Made by a program: the position numbers and the translations under genes | NCBI GenBank assembly: GCA_027306915.1 | Contig: DAHUYW010000031.1 | Coordinates: 1 to 49,023 of the forward strand | DNA: 49,023 bases | Origin: Spirochaetales bacterium | Lineage (GTDB): Bacteria; Spirochaetota; Spirochaetia; DAHUYW01 | Reading direction: 5' to 3' | The notes under the pieces: model-generated | What the model saw: the letters and a program-made list of their open reading frames with translations, nothing else | Told to the model about the DNA's origin: nothing | The model's database searches: none | In this document: piece by piece, positions 28,740-37,805 of the stretch | Numbering within the stretch: the stretch's first letter is position 1 | How the letters are laid out: the number at the start of each line of letters is the position of its first letter

Positions 28740-31430
28740 CTAGAAGTCAGCGGCAGCGATGTCTACCACCTCGTAGTCGTACTCTCGGTCGTTTATCGTG
28801 AAGGTAAGCTGGTCTCCCTTCTTGTGATTCCACAGCTTGCTCACGAAAGGCGAAAGATAGGACACGGTGTTCCGCGCGGGATCCGACTCCCAGGGACCGA
28901 AGATGGTGAACTCTTCAATCTTGTCCGTGTTCCTATTCAAGAGCTTGACAGCAGTGCCGAACGAGATCTTGGAAGTGTCGACCGCGTTGTGATCGAATAT
29001 CTGGGCCCGTTCGATCTCTTCCTTGATCCTCGCCGCCGTTGAGTTGAGCAGCTCCTGTCGCTCCTTGGCGGCCTTGTACTCCGCATTCTCTTTGAGGTCT
29101 CCCAACTGCGTCGCCGCTCCGATCTCGCGCGAGTTCTCGGGCACCTCGACGTCGAGGATATGCTGGAGCTCCCGCTGCTTGCTCTCGTAGCTGGCGGCGG
29201 TAACGTAGAGCCCGCCGCGCACCCTCTCGGCTTCCTTCTCGCCGTAGAACTTGAAATCGGGATATTTCTCCATGATCTTGTGCTTCAGCTCGATCACGAG
29301 CGACGGATCAAGATCTTTCACATCCTCCACCAGGGTGTAGAGGCGGCTGATTGCGTCCTGATCGGCATTCAGGATGTAACCCTCGAGCCGGTTCTCCTTG
29401 AAGAGCATCTGTTGAATCTGGCGGTTGACCTTGCGGTTCTGACTCACATCGCGGCGGTTGCCTATCTCACGGTAGGTGATGTCCAGGAGATGGATCAGGG
29501 CGATGAGGAGCTTCTCGTAGTTGAGCTCGTACCTTTCGAGCAGTCCGACCTCGATGGTCTTCGCGAGCCAAACAAACGGCTCGCGGTATTCCTTGTACTG
29601 ATCGACAAGCTGATAGAAGAGGTCGCGCAGACGGTCGCTTTCCCCGGCAGCCTCGAGCTCGTCGATGATGTAGCGCGACAGGTAGTCCGGAAAGAGCAGG
29701 ACGAAGATCTCGGCCCAGTTGTCAATATAGCGCTTCACCTGCTCCAGGAATTCCCGCTTCAGGTCCGCATCTTCGATAGCGCGAAATACCCCCACGACGT
29801 CGGCGATGCTGTTGAAGAGCTCCTTGAAGTCGTAGGTGTAGCCCGGATTGACAAAGGGGAAGCGCTTCACGATGCGCCGCACGATGAGATAGCTTGCAAC
29901 TACCTCTTCGCGCACCGAGTTGAAGGCCTTCAGGAAATTGGTGAAGTAGCCAAACATCTCCCCGAAATACTCAGACTCCGGATCGGAATGCTTGAGGAAA
30001 TCCTGCAGAGTCTGGAACCGAGCGAAGAAGCTTTTCTCCGCCTTGAACTGGTTGAAGGTCTTTTCCTCGAACGAGATGGGCTTCTCTCGCACGACGAAAT
30101 GATCGATCTTGTCCGGCAGATTCCCGAAGTTCGAGTCGGTCTTGAGAATGTGGCGTGCCTCGGCGCTCCACGACGTCCATTCTCCGGGGGTGAGCACGCT
30201 GGGAACAAGCTCGGCCTTGATTTGCTTCATGTTGGCCGTATTTCCGTAGCTCTTGATGATCGTCTTCAACGCCCACGAGATATCGTTCTTCACCTGGTCG
30301 TGAAGCTTGTCCTTTTTCCAAATCGCCTTGAGCACCCAGATGTGATCATGCCCCAGAGAGGTAAGCGAGCCAACGGCCATCTTCAGCGTCATCTTGTGCC
30401 CGCGCTTGCGCGAGAAATCGATCTCTATCTCGTCGTCCTTGATCGAGTTGATCCGCCCAATACCCCACGTGCGATGAAAGACGAAGTTGCCCGCATCGAA
30501 CGAGATATGCTTCTCGAAGTCTGCTATCGCGTCATGGACGTTGCGCCAGCTCTGCGAGAGGTTCGACAGACGGATGTATTCCTCGAGCTGGCTGTGATAG
30601 GCGTACTTGCCCTTGAAACAGGCAGTGATCTCTTTGCGCGCCCACTCGTTCTTCGGATCGTAGGTTAGGATCTGTCTGAGGATATCGATGCTCTTGTCCC
30701 AGTCGTCCTTGCCCTTGTAATGGGAGTAGAGGTCCTCTAGTAGCTGCGCGGCCCTGTCCGGGCTTATCGCCTTTTCAACCTTCTTGTCGACGTGATAGAA
30801 GAAGTCGATCTCTTCCGGGCTGTACTCAATGAGCTTGTGCCAGATCTCCCTGACGTTCGAGAAGAGCTTCTTTGCCACGTAGCGGTGAATTGCCTTCTTG
30901 TAATACTCCACCGCCTCCGAGATGTTCCCCTCTTTCTCCTTCTTTTCGGCGATGAGGCGAACAATGTCGGCCTCATCGTAATCGACGCGGATGAGGCGCT
31001 CCCAGACCTCATACTTCTTGGACTCTTCGTTTTCGTGGTCATAGCATTCGGAGAGTGTGCGCAGGGCGAACTTGTTTTCGCCGAACTCCAGAATCCGGTT
31101 GCAGAGGTACTCCACGATGTTCCACTTGTGATTGTCAGTGAATATGTTGATAAGCGTTATGAGATTGCTGTCATCGACCAGCTGCCGCGAAAGGGCGATA
31201 ATTCCCGAGACATAGAGCGCGATTATGCTGTTTTTCGTGTGGTTCAAATGCTCATCGCAGAGCTCTTTTACCTCGGACTGGCTCTCATCCCGGAATACCT
31301 GATCGATGAGGGTGTCAAGCTCCTTGAAGTTGCTTATTGTGTAGCTGTTGAGAGTGGCTCGCGTCCACTTCTCCTCGTTCAAGAGTTCCGAGATTGATTT
31401 TGCGGTGGTCTCTGCCAGTTTTTCGGCCAT
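28740..31430 (-). CDS. greA: GreA-type transcript cleavage factor fused to a long helical N-terminal region
   Basis: An 896-residue protein whose last about 158 residues (739-896) are a whole GreA: coiled-coil tip with GDLKENAEYKAAKERQ, acidic pair D778 and E781 matching the Asp and Glu that carry Mg into the polymerase active site, and a C-terminal FKBP-like domain. Normal GreA is about 158 residues. The first about 735 residues are all-helical with TPR-like stretches (EWARKEITACFKGKYAYHSQ, NISEAVEYYKKAIHRY) and a possible small beta part near residues 310-350 (FHRTWGIGRINSIKDDEIEIDFSRKRGHKMTL cut by charged residues). GreA rescues backtracked polymerase. I recall this long form as typical of spirochaetes. 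No other greA is in the window. Confidence 0.9.
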   Translation of the reverse strand: MAEKLAETTAKSISELLNEEKWTRATLNSYTISNFKELDTLIDQVFRDESQSEVKELCDEHLNHTKNSIIALYVSGIIALSRQLVDDSNLITLINIFTDNHKWNIVEYLCNRILEFGENKFALRTLSECYDHENEESKKYEVWERLIRVDYDEADIVRLIAEKKEKEGNISEAVEYYKKAIHRYVAKKLFSNVREIWHKLIEYSPEEIDFFYHVDKKVEKAISPDRAAQLLEDLYSHYKGKDDWDKSIDILRQILTYDPKNEWARKEITACFKGKYAYHSQLEEYIRLSNLSQSWRNVHDAIADFEKHISFDAGNFVFHRTWGIGRINSIKDDEIEIDFSRKRGHKMTLKMAVGSLTSLGHDHIWVLKAIWKKDKLHDQVKNDISWALKTIIKSYGNTANMKQIKAELVPSVLTPGEWTSWSAEARHILKTDSNFGNLPDKIDHFVVREKPISFEEKTFNQFKAEKSFFARFQTLQDFLKHSDPESEYFGEMFGYFTNFLKAFNSVREEVVASYLIVRRIVKRFPFVNPGYTYDFKELFNSIADVVGVFRAIEDADLKREFLEQVKRYIDNWAEIFVLLFPDYLSRYIIDELEAAGESDRLRDLFYQLVDQYKEYREPFVWLAKTIEVGLLERYELNYEKLLIALIHLLDITYREIGNRRDVSQNRKVNRQIQQMLFKENRLEGYILNADQDAISRLYTLVEDVKDLDPSLVIELKHKIMEKYPDFKFYGEKEAERVRGGLYVTAASYESKQRELQHILDVEVPENSREIGAATQLGDLKENAEYKAAKERQELLNSTAARIKEEIERAQIFDHNAVDTSKISFGTAVKLLNRNTDKIEEFTIFGPWESDPARNTVSYLSPFVSKLWNHKKGDQLTFTINDREYDYEVVDIAAADF

Positions 31431-31445
31431 TGTTTTACTCCAGAG

Positions 31446-32393
31446 TTAGTTTACGATTTGATCATGGATTTCCGGATTCAGCTTCTTGATTTTCGCCAGC
31501 ACCTCTTCGATCTTGTCCCTCTCGTCGCGAGAATTGATATAGTGGTCTATGAGCCACAGATACCGATTGATGAGTCGAGGCACCAGCACTTCCTTTTCGC
31601 TCCCATCTTCGTTTAGGCGATTCTCGATCGAGAGAATCGACTGCCGCAGCTTTCCGTATTCGAGGGACTTGAGCTCCCGCTTAACGTTGAATATCCCATA
31701 GACTACTCCGTAAACAGGAATCCATTCCTCCAAGGCAGGGGATGAATAGCCCAGCTCCCGGACTCGGTCGATGAGGCGGCGGATCATCATCGATTCAAGC
31801 AGCTTCACGTCGATCTTCTGGGGATCGATGAAAAAGGCCTCCCGAAAGAATGCCTTTGCCGCTTTGACCTCATTGATAAAGGCGTAGCTGTCGGCTAGCT
31901 CGGCAATGATCTCCGGATCATCGCGCCGCTGTGCGCTTGCGGCCTCAAGAAACTCTACCGCGTGCTCGTAGTCGCATTTGCCCTTGAAGCAACGCCCGAC
32001 TCGAAAAAGCAGCTCGGTGTCATGTCCGCCTCCCTCCTCAAAAAGGCGCAGGTAATGTCCGAGCGCCTGTCCGAACACCCATTGGCGAATCGAATAGAGG
32101 CAGACGTCCGAGGCGTCTTTAACGCGATCCAGAAAGTCGATGAACCCTCGCCAGGTCTTCAGGAGAAACTCGCCCTTCTCGTAGGCCTCGCCGATGCCAG
32201 CAAGGCGGGCCCTCCGCTCCTTCCAGAACGTGGCGCACTTGAGCGCGGCCAGGACTTCGCCGTTCTCAAAATCCAGCCCCAACGCCTCTTCCAGTGCCGA
32301 TTCGCCTTCCGTAAACGCGCCATCGCGAAACAGGTCGTACGCCTTGTTCAAGTGTGATGAAACCGCATCTGTCGCCGCCGAAAGTTCCCCCAT
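31446..32393 (-). CDS. TPR-repeat protein upstream of the GreA fusion
   Basis: A 315-residue protein without a signal peptide. TPR-like units are clear near residues 13-50 (AYDLFRDGAFTEGESALEEALGLD) and 126-200 (LLFRVGRCFKGKCDYEHAVEFLEAA, IIAELADSYAFINEVKAAKAFFREAFFID); the C-terminal part is helical and charged. No enzyme motif is visible. It is the first gene of a minus-strand unit with the GreA fusion 15 bp later, and the similar motif FKGKYAY/FKGKCDY in both proteins suggests related repeats. A partner or adaptor role for the GreA protein is inference. The ATG has AAGGA only 1-2 nt upstream, so the start is less sure. Confidence 0.85.
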   Translation of the reverse strand: MGELSAATDAVSSHLNKAYDLFRDGAFTEGESALEEALGLDFENGEVLAALKCATFWKERRARLAGIGEAYEKGEFLLKTWRGFIDFLDRVKDASDVCLYSIRQWVFGQALGHYLRLFEEGGGHDTELLFRVGRCFKGKCDYEHAVEFLEAASAQRRDDPEIIAELADSYAFINEVKAAKAFFREAFFIDPQKIDVKLLESMMIRRLIDRVRELGYSSPALEEWIPVYGVVYGIFNVKRELKSLEYGKLRQSILSIENRLNEDGSEKEVLVPRLINRYLWLIDHYINSRDERDKIEEVLAKIKKLNPEIHDQIVN

Positions 32394-32424
32394 ATCCTTG
32401 TATGGAAAACACTTGGTTCAAACC

Positions 32425-32452
32425 ATTATACCATCTACGCAGTATTAGTCAA
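32425..32452 (-). promoter_or_regulatory. Sigma-70-type promoter for the TPR-GreA-VWA unit
   Basis: On the minus strand, TTGACT (32447-32452) and a perfect TATAAT (32425-32430) are 16 bp apart. The predicted transcript start is near 32418, about 25 nt before the TPR gene. The local AT content is higher than in the flanks. Confidence 0.7.
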
Positions 32453-32569
32453 TTGAAGCCCGGGTAGGGCAACGGCACAGGCGCCGGCGCCGCCGCTCCT
32501 GAGCGGTGCAGTCCCTCGGGGAAATGCTCCCTCATTGCCTTCTCCGTCGATTTCTGGTAGAAGTAGCTC

Positions 32570-33241
32570 ATGGACGCCGCCAAGAACTTCCTCGTCGCGG
32601 CTTCGATCCTCTCGGCGGATTTCAGCCGCATCGCCGAGGCCGTCGATCTCGTCGAGTCCTCCCGAGCCGACTGGGTGCACCTCGACGTCATGGACGGGTC
32701 GTTCGTGCCAAATCTGACCTTCGGGCCGAAGATGGTGGCTGATGTGCGTCCGCTCACCCGGCTGCCGCTCGATGTGCACCTCATGATCGACAAGCCGGAT
32801 CGGATCATCCCCGATTTCGCCAAGGCCGGAGCCGACCACATCACCTTTCATCTCGAGGGCAATGTCCACGTCAATCGAATCATCCACCAGATCCGTGAGC
32901 TCGGACCGAAGGTGGGAATCTCGATAGTGCCGTCTTCCCCCGTCGTACTGCTTTCCGAGGTCCTCGGGCTTGTCGACATTGTTCTCGTCATGACCGTGAA
33001 CCCGGGCTTCGGAGGACAAGAGATCATCCCGGAGTGCCTGGAGAAGGTGAGGACGCTGGACCAGCTCCGCCGCGAACGCGGCTACCGCTATCTCATTTCC
33101 GTGGATGGTGGCATCAACCGCTCGACGGTTGCCTCCGTGCGGACCGCCGGCACCGACGTCCTCATCACCGGCAGCTCCTTCTTTCATGCCGTCAGCCCCG
33201 CCGAGGAGGTTCGTATCTTCAAGGGAGCACGCCCGGGATGA
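32570..33241 (+). CDS. rpe: Ribulose-phosphate 3-epimerase
   Basis: A 223-residue TIM-barrel enzyme of the pentose phosphate pathway that interconverts ribulose 5-phosphate and xylulose 5-phosphate. It shows ASILSADFSRI, HLDVMDGSFVPNLTFGPKMV with the catalytic and metal Asp, PLDVHLMIDKPDRII, the VMTVNPGFGGQ phosphate loop, and SVDGGINRSTV with the second catalytic Asp. The start is ATG 32570 with only a weak AGAAG site. It is divergent from the TPR-GreA unit and lies 94 bp before the CpoB-like gene. Confidence 0.96.
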   Translation: MDAAKNFLVAASILSADFSRIAEAVDLVESSRADWVHLDVMDGSFVPNLTFGPKMVADVRPLTRLPLDVHLMIDKPDRIIPDFAKAGADHITFHLEGNVHVNRIIHQIRELGPKVGISIVPSSPVVLLSEVLGLVDIVLVMTVNPGFGGQEIIPECLEKVRTLDQLRRERGYRYLISVDGGINRSTVASVRTAGTDVLITGSSFFHAVSPAEEVRIFKGARPG

Positions 33242-33335
33242 CCCCATGCCCACAGCCGCGCGGGCCGACGGTCGCTTCGAAAAAGAGATGCAGTCAACTT
33301 CTCTATAAGACGAAGATTAAGCGAGGAGAGGGGCT

Positions 33336-34193
33336 TTGAAAGGAAAGATTATCTCGATCGCCGTGGTGAGCCTCGTTTGCGGTGGCATCTTCGTCTCTGC
33401 CCAGCAGACGACCGGCGGGCAGGAGGTCCTTCAGAAGGGGCTGACCGAGTTTCAGGCCGCTCAGTACAGCGACGCCCTGCATGAGTTTCAAGGGATCATC
33501 TTGAATCCCGCCTACACGGCTGTTCAGGGCGACGCCTATTTCTGGATCTCACTCTCCTACATGGCGCTTGGGCGACTGAACGACGCCGAAAAGAACCTTG
33601 AGTTCTTCCTCCTGAACTACCCGGACAACGCCAATGTCCCGGAAGCGTCCTATCAGAAGGGTAGGCTCCTCTTCCTCCAAGGGGAGTACAACAAGGCTAT
33701 CCAGGTGCTTTATGCCTTCATCCAATCCTACAAGGGGAACCCCTTTGTCGGAAACGCCTACTACTGGATCGGCGAGTCCCTCTACTCTCTTGGCCACTTC
33801 AACGAGGCAAAGAGGGTCTTTCAGGTGGTGATCCAGAGCTATCCTACGAGCTTCAAGGTGGAAGCGGCGCAATACAAGATTTCCCTCATCGATCTGCAAA
33901 ATCGGGAGATCGAGCTGCTGCGCCTTCTCAAGTGGAGCCACGAGGCGGCTCTCCAGGCGCAACAGGAATATCAGGCTCGTGAGCGCGCGTATCAGCAGGC
34001 GCTGATCGCCTACCAGCGCAAGATTGCCGAGCTTGCCCAGAGTCAGCAATCATCCTCCGGCTCTTCCGGAAGCACACAGGGAAGCGGAACGGCGAGCCAA
34101 GACAGGATCACCACGCTGAACCAGGAAGTCGCACAGCTGCAGGATGAGATCAAGACCCTCATCAATCAACTCCAATCCTCCAACAGACAATAA
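33336..34193 (+). CDS. Exported TPR/coiled-coil protein, CpoB/YbgF-like
   Basis: A 285-residue protein with a signal peptide (1-22, VSA|QQ) and TPR repeats of the BamD/YbgF type: YSDALHEFQGIILN, YFWISLSYMALGRLNDAEKNLEFFLLNYPDN, KGRLLFLQGEYNKAIQVLYAFIQSY and YYWIGESLYSLGHFNEAKRVFQVVIQSYPTS. A charged coiled coil follows (about 190-240), a Ser/Gly-rich linker, and a short C-terminal coiled coil with QDEIKTLINQLQ. In CpoB the coiled coil is N-terminal, so the order is reversed here; BamD-like use is also possible, but no lipobox is seen. The start is TTG 33336, with AGGAG 7 nt upstream. Confidence 0.85.
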   Translation: MKGKIISIAVVSLVCGGIFVSAQQTTGGQEVLQKGLTEFQAAQYSDALHEFQGIILNPAYTAVQGDAYFWISLSYMALGRLNDAEKNLEFFLLNYPDNANVPEASYQKGRLLFLQGEYNKAIQVLYAFIQSYKGNPFVGNAYYWIGESLYSLGHFNEAKRVFQVVIQSYPTSFKVEAAQYKISLIDLQNREIELLRLLKWSHEAALQAQQEYQARERAYQQALIAYQRKIAELAQSQQSSSGSSGSTQGSGTASQDRITTLNQEVAQLQDEIKTLINQLQSSNRQ

Positions 34194-34202
34194 GGGAGCG
34201 GG

Positions 34203-35318
34203 ATGGGAGGAGAGCTTCGGAAGGCAGAGCGGCTCTACCGCGCCAAGCGCTACAGTACGCTCATCCACCAGCTCGAGCCGCAGGTATTCAAATACCGCGA
34301 GAGCTTCCAGTTCTACTTCCTCCTCGGGATGAGCTGCCTCCACACCGGAGACATAGCAGGTGCGCACTCTTATCTCAGGCGGGCCAACCAGCTGAAGGCC
34401 GACGACGTCCCCACCATGCTCGCCCTTGCGTTCATATCCCTGCGCAGGCAGGAGCTCCCGGAGGCCATCGAAATGTGGCTTGCCGTCCAAGATCTCGATC
34501 CCCGGAACAGGATCGCACAGCGCGGGCTCAACTTCGTCAAGCGAAATCCGGACCCCGGCCGCATCTCCGAGCTTCTCGACTCGCGGCGTACGGGCTTCCT
34601 CCTGCCGCCGACTGGCGCGCTTATGCGCGCCTTCCCGCGGGTGCTTGTCGCACTTGCAGCGGCAGCGCTGCTCATTTTCGTCGTGCCGCTGGCGATCACG
34701 CGGATCAAGGAGAGTCAGGCTCCCCCGCGCGTCGGCCTCGCGCAAATGAACCGTCCCGCAAGCTCTGCCGTGGCTGACCTCTCCGGACACTACCGCTACA
34801 TCCTCACGAACGCGGAGATTCGCAAGGCCTTCGATCGGATGAAGCGAGACTTTTCCCAATACCGCGACAACCTCGCCCGGCGCGACATCAACCTGCTCGT
34901 TCAGTCAAACGCCACGCCCGTCGTCAAGGAGAAGGCCCGCCTTCTCGCGAGCTATCTCAAGGCGCCGAACTTCGCCACGATGAAGGATTCCTTCGCATAC
35001 CTCGAGGTAGCAAAGGACCCCTACCTTTACCAGGACTGCTACGTCGACTGGACGGGGAGGGTGAGCAATCTCGTGGTCACCCGAAAGGCCATCACCTTCG
35101 ACTTCCTCGTCGGCTACCACGATGAACGGGTCCTTCAAGGAATCGTTCCGGTGACCCTCAACTTTGCGGCGGACATCAATCCGACCTATCCCCTCGAGAT
35201 CCTCGGGAAGATCGAATTGAAGGGGACGCGAATCACGCTTGCAGGTGTCTCCATCCATCAGCTCGGCCCCTCGACGCCGCAGTCCCCCGAGGTGGGGCCG
35301 CCGATCGGGGGAAGCTGA
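34203..35318 (+). CDS. TPR protein with one membrane segment
   Basis: A 371-residue protein. TPR units cover about residues 5-105 (AERLYRAKRYSTLIHQLEPQVF, FYFLLGMSCLHTGDIAGAHSYLRRA, TMLALAFISLRRQELPEAIEMWLAVQDLDP). One membrane segment lies at about 147-167 (VLVALAAAALLIFVVPLAI). The region after it (170-371) starts helical and ends with a beta-rich part (VTRKAITFDFLVGYHDERVLQGIVPVTLNF). The TPRs would be cytoplasmic and the C-terminal domain outside the inner membrane. GGGAG precedes ATG closely. It lies 9 bp after the CpoB-like gene and overlaps dtd by 1 bp (TGATG). Function unknown. Confidence 0.82.
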   Translation: MGGELRKAERLYRAKRYSTLIHQLEPQVFKYRESFQFYFLLGMSCLHTGDIAGAHSYLRRANQLKADDVPTMLALAFISLRRQELPEAIEMWLAVQDLDPRNRIAQRGLNFVKRNPDPGRISELLDSRRTGFLLPPTGALMRAFPRVLVALAAAALLIFVVPLAITRIKESQAPPRVGLAQMNRPASSAVADLSGHYRYILTNAEIRKAFDRMKRDFSQYRDNLARRDINLLVQSNATPVVKEKARLLASYLKAPNFATMKDSFAYLEVAKDPYLYQDCYVDWTGRVSNLVVTRKAITFDFLVGYHDERVLQGIVPVTLNFAADINPTYPLEILGKIELKGTRITLAGVSIHQLGPSTPQSPEVGPPIGGS

Positions 35319-35767
35319 TGCGCGCGGTCGTGCAGCGGGCCGTCGCCTGCTCAGTGACCGTCCGCGGGGAGGTCGTCGCTCACATCGATGAGGGAGCCCT
35401 CGCCTACGTGAGCATCGAGCCGGCCGACGACGATCGAGACGCGGACTATCTCGCCGACAAGATTGTGAATCTCCGGATCTTCCCCGATGCCCAAGGAAAG
35501 ATGAACCTCTCGGCGCTTGATGCCGCCAAGGAGATTCTTGTCGTCTCCCAATTCACTCTCCACGCCGACGCGCGCAAGGGAAGGCGGCCCTCCTACGACC
35601 GAGCCGCTTCGCCGGCCGAGGCGGAGCCTCTCTACCGGCGCTTCCTCGCGCTGCTTGCCGCGAAGGGAATCTTTCCGCAGGCCGGAGTCTTCGGCGCCTC
35701 GATGGATGTCACCTACACCAACCGCGGTCCGGTGACGATCCTACTCGACTCAAAGAAGCTTTTTTAG
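35318..35767 (+). CDS. dtd: D-aminoacyl-tRNA deacylase
   Basis: A 149-residue DTD that frees tRNAs charged with D-amino acids or glycine. Both active-site motifs are present: SQFTL (77-81) and NRGPVT (135-140), matching the family's SQxxL and NxGPxT with the cross-subunit Gly-Pro. The start MRAVVQRAVACSVTV is the typical opening. The ATG overlaps the previous stop, so the gene is coupled to the TPR membrane protein. It ends 9 bp before a convergent gene. Confidence 0.96.
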   Translation: MRAVVQRAVACSVTVRGEVVAHIDEGALAYVSIEPADDDRDADYLADKIVNLRIFPDAQGKMNLSALDAAKEILVVSQFTLHADARKGRRPSYDRAASPAEAEPLYRRFLALLAAKGIFPQAGVFGASMDVTYTNRGPVTILLDSKKLF

Positions 35768-35776
35768 TCCTCCCGC

Positions 35777-36466
35777 TCATCCTCCGGCCACGGCGCGGGC
35801 CCTTCGCACGAACTCCCGATCGCGAGAGGCCTCTATGAGGCTCACCGTCTGCTCGATCAGCACGGGGTCTTTCAGTCGAGCCACGAGTTCGAGGTAGGCG
35901 AAGGCCTCTTCGCGACGCTCCGGGGCAAGAGTCCCGCCGCACTTTCCGAGCAGGCCAAGCAAGAAGACCCCCTCGTCCGCCGCCACTCTTGCCGCCGACT
36001 GCGGTACGGTGTCGATGGCCAACCCGAGAAGCTCCGCCTTCAGGAGGGGATCGCCGAAATCCTGGAGCCGCCGAACGAGCCTTCCGACCTCCCTCGCGTT
36101 TGGGGCAAGGCGCGCCCGGTCGACCCTTCCATCGAGAAAAACGCCGCCTTCGAAGAGCCCCCCGAGGAGCACCCGCAGGCTGAGCTCAGCGAGGTAGCCT
36201 TCCGGTCCGTGCGCGCTAGCTGCAATTCCGGCAAGAACGTCGCCGATGAAAGGATCGCGCCGCTGCCCGAGTGCCTTCGCTATGGTAAGCCTCTCGGTGA
36301 GATTTGCCTGGGCCATCATGGAGAGGATGAGGTCGTTCTCCGAGCTTTTCGACTCTCGCACGAAGCTCGCGACCGTGGGTGCGGTGCCACCCCCGCCCTG
36401 AGCGTAGAGGAGCCCGGCAGAGACCCCAAAGAGCACCATGACCTGCCACAAAGCACGCTTCGACAT
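35777..36466 (-). CDS. Small exported repeat-like protein of unknown function
   Basis: A 229-residue protein read from ATG 36466; an in-frame ATG at 36505 would add 13 polar residues. The shorter form gives a standard signal peptide (MSKR, hydrophobic core, LLYA|Q near residue 23), and the longer start would lie inside the recA promoter, so I prefer it, with some doubt as neither start has a good ribosome site. The mature part is helical with HEAT-like units (LTERLTIAKALGQRRDPFIGDVLAGIAAS, YLAELSLRVLLGGLFEGGVF, LLKAELLGLAIDTVPQSAARVAADEG). No catalytic motif is visible. It is divergent from recA. It may be related in kind to the exported HEAT protein at 25481. Confidence 0.75.
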   Translation of the reverse strand: MSKRALWQVMVLFGVSAGLLYAQGGGGTAPTVASFVRESKSSENDLILSMMAQANLTERLTIAKALGQRRDPFIGDVLAGIAASAHGPEGYLAELSLRVLLGGLFEGGVFLDGRVDRARLAPNAREVGRLVRRLQDFGDPLLKAELLGLAIDTVPQSAARVAADEGVFLLGLLGKCGGTLAPERREEAFAYLELVARLKDPVLIEQTVSLIEASRDREFVRRARAVAGG

Positions 36467-36488
36467 GCTGTCTTGAGTATCGGCCTTC

Positions 36489-36516
36489 TTGACCTCGCCA
36501 AACATGGGCCTATACT
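36489..36516 (+). promoter_or_regulatory. Sigma-70-type promoter for recA
   Basis: TTGACC (36489-36494), a 16 bp spacer, then TATACT (36511-36516, 5 of 6). The predicted start is near 36523, leaving a leader of about 47 nt to the recA ATG. I see no LexA-like palindrome at or near it. Confidence 0.6.
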
Positions 36517-36569
36517 ATGAAGCAAGCAGTGCGATGTAGGCGTTCTAATGGGGCAGGAGGTCCCGGACA

Positions 36570-37805
36570 ATGGCAAAAAAGGCGAGCATCCCGCCGACAC
36601 CCAATCTCCAGAATCAGGACATGGAAGAAAAGTCCAAGGCTATTGAGGCGGCAAGGCTTCAGATCGAGAAGCAGTTCGGCAAAGGATCGATCATGAAGCT
36701 GGGTGCTCGAAGCGCGGACATGACCATCGACGTCATACCCTCGGGCTCGATCCTCCTTGATGCCGCGCTTGGCGTCGGAGGCTATCCCAAGGGACGGATT
36801 GTCGAGATTTACGGGCCGGAATCGTCGGGGAAAACGACCCTTGCCCTTCACGCTATCGCCGAATCGCAAAAGAAAGGCGGGATTGCCGCCTTTATCGATG
36901 CCGAGCATGCCCTCGACCCGCTCTACGCCCGGAACCTCGGCGTCAATATCGATGAGCTGTGGGTGTCGCAGCCGGACACCGGCGAGCAAGCCCTCGAGAT
37001 CGCCGAGTCGCTCGTGCGCTCGGGGGCAGTCGACGTAATAGTCGTCGACTCGGTGGCTGCCCTTACCCCGCAGGCCGAGATTGAGGGGGAGATGGGAGAT
37101 TCCCACATGGGCCTTCAGGCGAGGCTCATGAGCCAGGCCCTTCGAAAGCTTACCGCGACCATCTCCAAATCCGGCTGCTGCCTCGTCTTCATCAATCAGA
37201 TCCGCATGAAGATCGGAGTGATGTTCGGCAACCCCGAGACGACGACCGGCGGCAAGGCCCTAAAGTTCTACGCCTCAATCCGCCTCGAGGTCCGCAAGGT
37301 AGAGACCATCATGAAGGGGACCGACGAGGCTACCGGCAACATAGTGCGGGTGAAGGTAGTCAAGAACAAGGTGGCACCTCCGTTCCGCAAGGCGGAGCTG
37401 GAGATGACCTTCGGCAGGGGCATCTCCTGGAGCGGCAGCCTTTTGGACGCGGCGCTGCGCTACGAAATCGTGCAGAAGAGCGGGAGCTGGTACTCCTACG
37501 GCGAAGAGCGGATCGGACAGGGCCGCGACAACGCGAAGCTCTTTCTTGAAGGCAACGCCGACATCGCCAAGGAGATCGAAGACAAGGTACGCTCGATAAT
37601 CTTCACTCTCCAGGAGCCGGCAGGCGGGGCCGCGCAGGCGCATCCTGCCGCCGCCACCGAGGAGGCCCCGGCCGCGGTTGCTCCCGCCGCCCCTAAGCAG
37701 TTCCAGCCCCGGTCCAATCCCAAGCCGATCCCGAAGCCGGTCCGAGCTGCCCCCCAAGAGTTCGCCGATGACGATCCGGGCGGCGGAGAGGGTGAGCTTT
37801 TCTGA
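36570..37805 (+). CDS. recA: Recombinase RecA
   Basis: A 411-residue RecA, the DNA-dependent ATPase for homologous recombination and SOS induction. It has Walker [10 protein letters not shown] (82-90), the [16 protein letters not shown] segment, [40 protein letters not shown], the switch [27 protein letters not shown] and the C-terminal domain. The tail (about 350-411) is longer than usual, rich in Ala and Pro, then basic, then acidic ([15 protein letters not shown]). AGGAGG lies 9 nt before ATG. Its stop TGA overlaps the apparent CTG start of folK. It heads a long plus-strand run of genes. Confidence 0.97.
   Translation: MAKKASIPPTPNLQNQDMEEKSKAIEAARLQIEKQFGKGSIMKLGARSADMTIDVIPSGSILLDAALGVGGYPKGRIVEIYGPESSGKTTLALHAIAESQKKGGIAAFIDAEHALDPLYARNLGVNIDELWVSQPDTGEQALEIAESLVRSGAVDVIVVDSVAALTPQAEIEGEMGDSHMGLQARLMSQALRKLTATISKSGCCLVFINQIRMKIGVMFGNPETTTGGKALKFYASIRLEVRKVETIMKGTDEATGNIVRVKVVKNKVAPPFRKAELEMTFGRGISWSGSLLDAALRYEIVQKSGSWYSYGEERIGQGRDNAKLFLEGNADIAKEIEDKVRSIIFTLQEPAGGAAQAHPAAATEEAPAAVAPAAPKQFQPRSNPKPIPKPVRAAPQEFADDDPGGGEGELF

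Noticed and set aside
29160..30668. A 502-codon open frame on the plus strand
   Set aside because: It is antisense to the GreA fusion gene and looks like a mirror of its helical, Leu/Glu-rich coding sequence.
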